DNA from: Rhodocyclales bacterium
Lineage (GTDB): Bacteria; Pseudomonadota; Gammaproteobacteria; Burkholderiales; Rhodocyclaceae
Length of the DNA stretch: 64,000 nt
Direction: 5' to 3'
Assembly: GCA_016235165.1 (NCBI GenBank)
Contig: JACRLX010000022.1
Location: 290,297-354,296 of the forward strand
How positions within the stretch are numbered: the stretch's first letter is position 1; the number at the start of each line of letters is the position of its first letter. Below the pieces are notes generated by a model. It did no database searches, was not told where the DNA came from, and saw only the letters and a program-made list of their open reading frames with translations. The position numbers and the translations under genes are program-made. This document shows, in pieces, positions 57,594-64,000 of the stretch.

Positions 57594-57690
57594 GGCGTGC
57601 TCCCGGAAGAATGGGATGATCTTACCGCAGCGCGGGCATCCCCGTTAGAATGGACTTCGTCATATTCCGGTCCGGCCTGGGGAGAAATCA

Positions 57691-58332
57691 ATGCTGAATG
57701 TACTGGTGGTCGAGGATCATGCGCTGGTGCGCGAAGGCCTGCTGGCGACACTTGGCGGGCTGGGGTCCGAAACGCGAACCATAGGCGTGCCGGATGCCAA
57801 CGAGGCCATCGGCGTGCTGGAGAGCGAGGACATCGACATGATGATCCTCGACCTGATGCTGCCGGGAACCAAGGGCCAGACCTTCCTGCCGCTGGTGCGG
57901 CGGCGTTTCCCGACGGTGCCGGTGGTGATCCTGTCTGCGCTCGACGATGCCGATACGGTGTCCAGGGTGATGAAAGCCGGCGCCTCGGGTTTTGTCTCCA
58001 AGGCCGGGTCCAGCACCGAGCTGCTCGATGCCTTGCGCGCCGTGCTGTCGGGCGCAATCTACCTGCCGCAAAAACTCCAGGAACTGGCCAGTCGCAGCGA
58101 GTCGGCTCAGGCCGAGGGCAAGCCACTGGCGCAGCGCTTCGGCCTTACCGCGGCGCAGGCGCGGGTACTGGATCTGCTCGCCGAGGGGCGCAGCAACCGT
58201 CAGATCGGCGAACTGCTGGGCCTGACCGAGGGCACGGTAAAGATCCATGTTTCCGCCATCATGAAGGCCATGGGCGTGAGCAACCGCGCCGAGGCGGCCC
58301 TGCTCGCCAACCGCAAGCGGCGGGCGAGCTAA
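57691..58332 (+). CDS. LuxR/NarL-family response regulator
   Basis: Receiver plus 'LTAAQARVLDLLAEGRSNRQIGELLGLTEGTVKIHVSAIMKAMGVSNRAEAAL'. Confidence 0.94.
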   Translation: MLNVLVVEDHALVREGLLATLGGLGSETRTIGVPDANEAIGVLESEDIDMMILDLMLPGTKGQTFLPLVRRRFPTVPVVILSALDDADTVSRVMKAGASGFVSKAGSSTELLDALRAVLSGAIYLPQKLQELASRSESAQAEGKPLAQRFGLTAAQARVLDLLAEGRSNRQIGELLGLTEGTVKIHVSAIMKAMGVSNRAEAALLANRKRRAS

Positions 58333-61300
58333 GCCAATCCCAGCTTCACCCGCAGGCTGTCGCGCTGCGGCGCTGCGGCTTTGATGCTGTGGCGTTTGAC
58401 GTGGCCGAAGCCGCGTATCGATTCCGGCAGTCCGGCCAGCGCAATCGCATCCTCCAGCGTGTTGGCATCCAAGTGCGGCAATAGCGCGGCCAGATCGGCC
58501 TCGTAGTCGGCGAGCAGCTGACGCTCAAGCCGCCGCTCCGCGCTGCGGCCGAAGATGTCCCAGCGCGTGCCGCGCCAGCGACGGGCGCGGGCCAGCCATT
58601 TGAAGGCGGTGAAGATCCAGGGACCGAAGGCCCGCTTGGCGATTTGCCCGGTCGTCGGGTCGGGCCGCGCGAGCAGGGGGGGCGCGAGATGCACGTTCAG
58701 GCGGAAGTCGCCCTCGAAGAGTTGGTCGAGCTTGCGCCGGAAATCGGGATCGGCGTGGAGCCGCGCCACTTCGTACTCGTCCTTGATCGCCATCAGCTTG
58801 TACAGGTTGCGCGCCACAGCGTCGGTTAGCCGGGTCGAGCCGAGGCCGCTCTCGGCGGCCCGCACCTGATCGACCAGCGTGCGGTAGCGCGTCGCGTAGG
58901 CGGCGTCCTGATAGTCGGTGAGCATGCGTTCGCGCCTGGCGACGGTCTCATCGATCGATGGCGCAACGGCGGTTTCGGCTTTGGGCGCGGCGCGTGCGGT
59001 GACGGCGTCGACATCCAGCGCGGTGCGCCGACCCCAGAGGAAGGCGGCGCGGCTCATGGCCACGGCCGTACCGTTGAGTTCGATGGCGCGGTCGATGGCT
59101 TCCCAGGACACGGGGACGAGGCCCTTCTGCCAGGCGTAGCCGAGCAGGAAGAGATTGCCGGCGATGGAGTCACCGAGCAGGCGGAAGGCGAGCTCCGAGG
59201 CATCGACGAAGTGGGCCGCCGTTTCGCCGACGGCTTCGCGAACCGTGGCCTGCATGCGTTCCAGGGGGAACTGCCAGTCGGGGTTGCGCGTGAAATCGGC
59301 GGTTGGCGTGCGCGCGCAATTCACCACCACGCGAGTGCGGCCGGCCTGCATGCGACTCAAGGCGTCGGGCGAGGCGGTGACGATGACATCGCCGCCGATC
59401 ACGGCGTCGGCATCCCCGGTCGCCACGCGCACGGCGTGTATGGCCTCCGGGTGGTCGCAGATGCGCACATGCGAAAACACGGCGCCGCCCTTCTGTGCCA
59501 GGCCGGTCATGTCGAGCACGGTGACACCCTTGCCGTCGATGTGGGCGGCCATGCCGATCAGCGCGCCGAGCGTCACCACGCCGGTGCCGCCGACGCCGGT
59601 GATGACGATGCCGTAGGGCTGCTCCGTCGATGCAAGAGTCGGCGCCGGCAACACGGCGAATCCGGCGCCGCCACTGCCGTTGGCCGCCGCGCCGCGACCC
59701 TTGCGGACCTGCCCGCCGAGCACCGAAACGAAGCTGGGGCAGAAGCCTTTTTCGCAGGAATAATCCTTGTTGCAGGCCGACTGGTCGATGGCGCGTTTGC
59801 GTCCCAGTTCGGTTTCCACCGGCACTATCGCCAGGCAGTTGGACTGCGTGCCGCAATCGCCACAGCCTTCGCAGACGGCGTCGTTGATGTAGAGGCGGCG
59901 CGGCGGGTCGATCATCTTGCCGCGCTTGCGGCGGCGGCGCTTTTCGGCGGCGCAGGTCTGGTCGTAGATGATGGCCGAGACGCCGGGGCATTCGCGCATT
60001 TCGCGCTGCACGGCATCCATTTCGTCGCGATGGCGGATCGGCACGCCGTGCGGCAGATCGGCGGGGCTGTAGGCGCGCGGGCTGCCATCGGTGACCACGA
60101 CGACGTGATGCACGCCCTCGCCGTGCAGTTGCGCGGCGATCTGCGGTACCGTGAGCGTGCCATCCACCGGCTGGCCGCCGGTCATGGCGACGGCATCGTT
60201 GTAGAGGATCTTGTAGGTGACCCCCTTCTGCCCAGCCATCGAGCGCAGCGAGCCACCGTCACCCCCTCCCGCGGGGAGGGGGAAGGGGGGAGGGCCGTTG
60301 AATGCCGCTACGGCTGCTCGCACAGCGAGCAAGCCGGAATGGAAATAGGTGCCATCCCCGAGGTTGACGAAGACGTGCTGCTGTTCGGTGAACGGTGCCT
60401 GCCCGATCCAGGCCGCGCCTTCGCCACCCATGTGGGAGTAAGTGGCCGTGTTGCGGTTCATCCACAGCACCATGAAATGGCAACCGATGCCGGCCAGCGC
60501 GCGCGAACCCTCGGGCACCTTGGTGGAGGTGTTGTGCGGGCAGCCGGGGCAGAAGTAGGGCGTGCGTGCGATCGGAATCACCGGCGATGCCGCACTTTCC
60601 TTGGCTTCGAGCAGGGCCAGTCGCTCGCGAATGCGTGGCGAGGTGAAGTGCCGGCTGATGCGCTCCGCGATGACGCGGGCGATTTGCGCCGGCGACAGTT
60701 CGCCTGCGGCCGGCAGCAGCCAGCGCCCATGGGGCAGCGCCCATTCGCCCTTTTCGTCGAACTTGCCGATCACGCGCGGGCGCACGTCCTCGCGCCAGTT
60801 GTAAAGCTCCTCCTTCAACTGGTACTCGATCAGCTGGCGCTTCTCTTCGACCACCAGGATTTCTTCCAGCCCTTCGGCGAAACGGCGCACGCCCTCGGAT
60901 TCGAGCGGCCAGACCATGCCGACCTTGTAGAGGCGGATGCCGATCTCGGCGGCCAGCGTGTCGTCGATGCCGAGGTCATCGAATGCCTGGCGCACGTCGA
61001 GGTAGGATTTGCCGGTAGTGATGATGCCCAGCCTCGGCTGCGGTGCATCGATCACGATCTGGTCGAGGCGGTTGGCACGACAGTAGGCCAATGCGGCATA
61101 CAGCTTGTGATCGAGCAGGCGGGCTTCCTGCAGCAGGCGGTCATCCGGCCAGCGGATGTTGAGGCCGCCGGCGGGCAACTCGTAATCCGTCGGCAGGACG
61201 ATCTTCACCCGCTCGGGCGAGACATCGACCGAAGCCGAGGATTCGACGGTATCGGCCACCGCCTTGAAACCTACCCAGCAGCCCGAATAGCGGCTCATGG

Positions 61301-61868
61301 CCCAGCCGTGCAGGCCGAGGTCGAGATAGTCCTGCACGCCGGCCGGCACCAGCACCGGCATCATCGCCGCCTTGAAGGCGTGTTCGGACTGGTGGGCGAC
61401 CGTGGATGAGCGCGCGGCATGGTCGTCGCCGGCAACGGCCAGGATGCCACCGTGCCTGGCGGTTCCGGCCGAGTTGGCGTGCTTGAACACATCGCCACAG
61501 CGGTCGACGCCCGGCCCCTTGCCGTACCACATGCCGAACACGCCGTCATGCCTGGCGCCCGGCGAAAGGCTGACCTGCTGCGTGCCCCACAGCGCGGTGG
61601 CGGCGAGGTCTTCGTTGACGCCAGGCTGGAACACCACCTGGTGCTTCGCCAGATGCGTCTTGGCTTTCCACAGCGCCTGATCCAGGCCGCCCAGCGGCGA
61701 ACCGCGGTAGCCGGAAACATAGCCGGCGGTGTCGAGGCCGGCCAGCGCGTCGCGCTGGTGTTGCAGGAACAGCAGGCGCACCAGCGCCTGGGTGCCGGTG
61801 AGGAAGACCCGGCCCTGGCCCAGGGCGTACTTGTCCTCCAGGGTGATGCCGAGCAGCGGGGCGTTCAT
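58329..61868 (-). CDS. indolepyruvate ferredoxin oxidoreductase-like fused protein
   Basis: Pyruvate-oxidoreductase/TPP domains, 'CEGCGDCGTQSNCLAIVPVETELGRKRAIDQSACNKDYSCEKGFCPSFVSV'; start MNAPLLGITLEDKYALGQG at 61868. Confidence 0.92.
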   Translation of the reverse strand: MNAPLLGITLEDKYALGQGRVFLTGTQALVRLLFLQHQRDALAGLDTAGYVSGYRGSPLGGLDQALWKAKTHLAKHQVVFQPGVNEDLAATALWGTQQVSLSPGARHDGVFGMWYGKGPGVDRCGDVFKHANSAGTARHGGILAVAGDDHAARSSTVAHQSEHAFKAAMMPVLVPAGVQDYLDLGLHGWAMSRYSGCWVGFKAVADTVESSASVDVSPERVKIVLPTDYELPAGGLNIRWPDDRLLQEARLLDHKLYAALAYCRANRLDQIVIDAPQPRLGIITTGKSYLDVRQAFDDLGIDDTLAAEIGIRLYKVGMVWPLESEGVRRFAEGLEEILVVEEKRQLIEYQLKEELYNWREDVRPRVIGKFDEKGEWALPHGRWLLPAAGELSPAQIARVIAERISRHFTSPRIRERLALLEAKESAASPVIPIARTPYFCPGCPHNTSTKVPEGSRALAGIGCHFMVLWMNRNTATYSHMGGEGAAWIGQAPFTEQQHVFVNLGDGTYFHSGLLAVRAAVAAFNGPPPFPLPAGGGDGGSLRSMAGQKGVTYKILYNDAVAMTGGQPVDGTLTVPQIAAQLHGEGVHHVVVVTDGSPRAYSPADLPHGVPIRHRDEMDAVQREMRECPGVSAIIYDQTCAAEKRRRRKRGKMIDPPRRLYINDAVCEGCGDCGTQSNCLAIVPVETELGRKRAIDQSACNKDYSCEKGFCPSFVSVLGGQVRKGRGAAANGSGGAGFAVLPAPTLASTEQPYGIVITGVGGTGVVTLGALIGMAAHIDGKGVTVLDMTGLAQKGGAVFSHVRICDHPEAIHAVRVATGDADAVIGGDVIVTASPDALSRMQAGRTRVVVNCARTPTADFTRNPDWQFPLERMQATVREAVGETAAHFVDASELAFRLLGDSIAGNLFLLGYAWQKGLVPVSWEAIDRAIELNGTAVAMSRAAFLWGRRTALDVDAVTARAAPKAETAVAPSIDETVARRERMLTDYQDAAYATRYRTLVDQVRAAESGLGSTRLTDAVARNLYKLMAIKDEYEVARLHADPDFRRKLDQLFEGDFRLNVHLAPPLLARPDPTTGQIAKRAFGPWIFTAFKWLARARRWRGTRWDIFGRSAERRLERQLLADYEADLAALLPHLDANTLEDAIALAGLPESIRGFGHVKRHSIKAAAPQRDSLRVKLGLA
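60241..60294. repeat. GC-rich palindromic repeat, partial copy, translated in frame inside the IOR gene
   Basis: GAGCGCAGCGAGCCACCGTCACCCCCTCCCGCGGGGAGGGGGAAGGGGGGAGGGC, similar to the 3' half of 24591-24690. Confidence 0.6.
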
Positions 61869-63271
61869 GCGGGCGGCAGGATCTTGCCTGGGTTCATGAT
61901 GTTGTCGGGATCGATCGCTTGCTTGATCGCGCGCATCAGGTCGATGGCGACATCGCCATGTTCCAGTGCCATGTAGGGCTGCTTGCCGATGCCGATGCCA
62001 TGTTCCCCGGTGCAGGTGCCGTCCATGCGGATCGCACGTTGGGCCAGGCGCGAAGCGAATTCCTTGGCGCGGGTCAGGTCCTCGGGCTTTTCCGGATCGG
62101 TCAGCAACATGATGTGGAAGTTGCCGTCGCCGACATGGCCGACCAGGGGGCCCTTGAGATCGGCGGCCTCGGCATCGAGGTCGGCGAAGGTTTCGGCAAC
62201 GCAATCGGCGAGGCGCGAGATCGGCACGCAGACATCGGTGGTCAGTGCGCGACAGCCCGGCCTGAGGCCGAGTCCGGCATAGTAGGCGTCGTGCCGCGCC
62301 TGCCACAGGCGGCTGCGGTCTTCCGGGCGCGTGGCCCATTCGAAATCCTGGCCGTCTTGCTCGCTGGCGATTTCCTGCACCGTTTCCGCCTGTTCCCTGA
62401 CGCCGGTGGCCGAGCCATGGAATTCGAAGAACAGGGTCGGCGCCTCGCGCAGCGTGGTCTTGCTGTGGCGGTTGATGGCCGTGATCGCCACGGTATCCAG
62501 CAGCTCGATGCGCGCCAGCGGAATGCCCATTTGTATGGTCTGGATCACCGTGCGCACGGCCGCCGCCAGACTCGGGAACGCGCAGACCGCGCTGGAGATC
62601 GCCTCCGGTACCGGGTAAAGGCGCACGGTGAGTTCGGTGATGATGCCCAGCGTGCCCTCGGAGCCGACCATCAGCCGCGTCAGGTCGTAGCCGGCCGCTG
62701 ATTTGCGGGCGCGGCCGCCGGTTTTCAGGATGTGGCCATCGGGCAAGACCACCGTCATGCCGAGGACATTTTCGCGCATGGTTCCATAGCGCACTGCGTT
62801 GGTGCCCGAGGCGCGCGTGGCGGCCATGCCACCGAGGCTGGCGTCCGCGCCCGGATCGATGGGGAAGAACAGGCCGGTGCCGTTGAGGGCCGCATTCAGC
62901 GCCTTGCGCGTGACGCAGCATTGCACCGTGGCATCGAGGTCTTCGGCGCGTACCGCGAGTACGTGGTTCATGGCCGAAAGGTCGATGCAGATGCCGCCAT
63001 TGACCGCCAGCAAATGACCCTCCAGCGAGGTCCCGGTGCCGAAGGCGATGACCGGAACCCGAAAACCGTGGCAAAGGGCGACGACCTCGGCGACTTCCCC
63101 GGTCGATTCGGCGAACACCACGCCGTCTGGAGGCATGGGCGGGTAGGAGGATTCGTCCTTGCCATGGTGCTGTCGCACGGCGGCGGCGACCGAGAAGCGT
63201 GCGCCAAAACGCGATGTGAGCTGCTCGGCAAGCGCCTCCGGCAGGGGAAGGCGGTCTGTTGGGGCGTTCAT
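61865..63271 (-). CDS. FAD-linked oxidase (GlcD / D-lactate dehydrogenase-like)
   Basis: 'VIAFGTGTSLEGHLLAVNGGICIDLSAMNHVLAV', C-terminal 'CTGEHGIGIGKQPYMALEHG'. Confidence 0.93.
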   Translation of the reverse strand: MNAPTDRLPLPEALAEQLTSRFGARFSVAAAVRQHHGKDESSYPPMPPDGVVFAESTGEVAEVVALCHGFRVPVIAFGTGTSLEGHLLAVNGGICIDLSAMNHVLAVRAEDLDATVQCCVTRKALNAALNGTGLFFPIDPGADASLGGMAATRASGTNAVRYGTMRENVLGMTVVLPDGHILKTGGRARKSAAGYDLTRLMVGSEGTLGIITELTVRLYPVPEAISSAVCAFPSLAAAVRTVIQTIQMGIPLARIELLDTVAITAINRHSKTTLREAPTLFFEFHGSATGVREQAETVQEIASEQDGQDFEWATRPEDRSRLWQARHDAYYAGLGLRPGCRALTTDVCVPISRLADCVAETFADLDAEAADLKGPLVGHVGDGNFHIMLLTDPEKPEDLTRAKEFASRLAQRAIRMDGTCTGEHGIGIGKQPYMALEHGDVAIDLMRAIKQAIDPDNIMNPGKILPPA

Positions 63272-63421
63272 GGCGTTCTCCGGCGCGGGAAGCCGCCGAT
63301 TCTACGCCGCAGCGAGCGGAGGACCGGCAAAGGCGGGAATCTCCGAAAGGTAAATATTGCGATGCAATAATGACTTGCGACAGCATCGTTCAGGGGGTGA
63401 AAGCGAATTTCGGCGAACTCG

Positions 63422-63450
63422 TTGACGCAATCGAACGATTTCGAGATAAT
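63422..63450 (+). promoter_or_regulatory. sigma70 promoter of tRNA-tuf operon
   Basis: TTGACG - 17 bp - GATAAT just upstream of tRNA-Tyr. Confidence 0.75.
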
Positions 63451-63463
63451 CACGGGTTCAGCT

Positions 63464-63548
<85 letters not shown>

Positions 63549-63591
63549 GATGAATTTTGAATCAAAGAGTTATGCGGTTAGCGGATGTCGG

Positions 63592-63665
63592 GCGGCGGTA
63601 GTTCAATGGTAGAACCTTAGCCTTCCAAGCTAATGACGCGGGTTCGATTCCCGCTCGCCGCTCCA
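63592..63665 (+). tRNA. tRNA-Gly (TCC)
   Basis: GCGGCGG acceptor, CTTCCAA anticodon loop, GCGGGTTCGATTCCCGC T-arm, CCA end. Confidence 0.95.
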
Positions 63666-63688
63666 GGTTTTGTAGTTGCAGTGTTTCA

Positions 63689-63763
<75 letters not shown>

Positions 63764-63793
63764 TTTTTTAGTGTTTACTCGTTGGAGTGCGAC

Positions 63794-64000
63794 ATGGCAA
63801 AAGGCAAGTTTGAGCGTACGAAACCGCACGTGAATGTGGGGACGATTGGTCACGTGGACCATGGCAAGACGACCTTGACGGCGGCGATCACGACGGTGCT
63901 GTCGACGAAGTTTGGAGGCGAGGCGAAAGCCTACGACCAGATTGACGCCGCCCCGGAAGAAAAGGCACGCGGCATCACCATCAACACCGCGCACGTTGAA
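63794..64000 (+). CDS. tuf: elongation factor Tu (3' truncated by window edge)
   Basis: Reads [69 protein letters not shown]. Confidence 0.98.
   Translation, partial: MAKGKFERTKPHVNVGTIGHVDHGKTTLTAAITTVLSTKFGGEAKAYDQIDAAPEEKARGITINTAHVE

Noticed and set aside
59211-61409. 732-aa plus-strand ORF
   Set aside because: Antisense to the indolepyruvate oxidoreductase; no domain features.

Overview
High-GC chromosomal window, gene content typical of a facultatively anaerobic betaproteobacterium (Rhodocyclales-like; inferred from gene content only). Main contents, left to right: (1) a truncated heavy-metal RND efflux operon; (2) a TetR - DsrE-like - TusA-like - small Cys-rich protein locus with matching operator palindromes; (3) a CusF/CusC/CusB/CusA-type copper efflux operon; (4) on the minus strand, a five-gene operon (13514-19769) encoding an arsenite-oxidase-family molybdoenzyme, a Tat-exported Rieske subunit, two tandem di-haem peroxidases and a cupredoxin/carboxypeptidase-regulatory-like protein. 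Its composition matches dissimilatory iodate reductase (IdrA, IdrB, IdrP1, IdrP2) rather than classical arsenite oxidase; (5) a divergent protoporphyrinogen oxidase gene; (6) ParDE; (7) a minus-strand respiratory operon (22266-30683) with a cytochrome bd-subunit-I-like protein and no CydB, several c-type cytochromes, an ethylbenzene-dehydrogenase-type haem protein, SCO, a USP/PCP_red protein and a radical SAM protein; (8) next to it an NtrC-type sigma54 activator, histidine kinase and haemerythrin; (9) IcmF; (10) a three-gene lectin-like / patatin-like / SGNH hydrolase cassette; (11) acyl-CoA and branched-chain ABC transport genes, an indolepyruvate oxidoreductase and an FAD oxidase; (12) a tRNA-Tyr/Gly/Thr-tuf operon at the right edge. 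Most notable: near-consensus sigma54 (-24/-12) sequences lie upstream of the iodate-reductase-like operon, the bd-like operon and the PPO gene. The two operons also share an inverted-repeat upstream site, GGTCAGTTTCYGRCC, so the adjacent NtrC-type two-component system may co-regulate them. No searches were run; family calls come from reading translated motifs.
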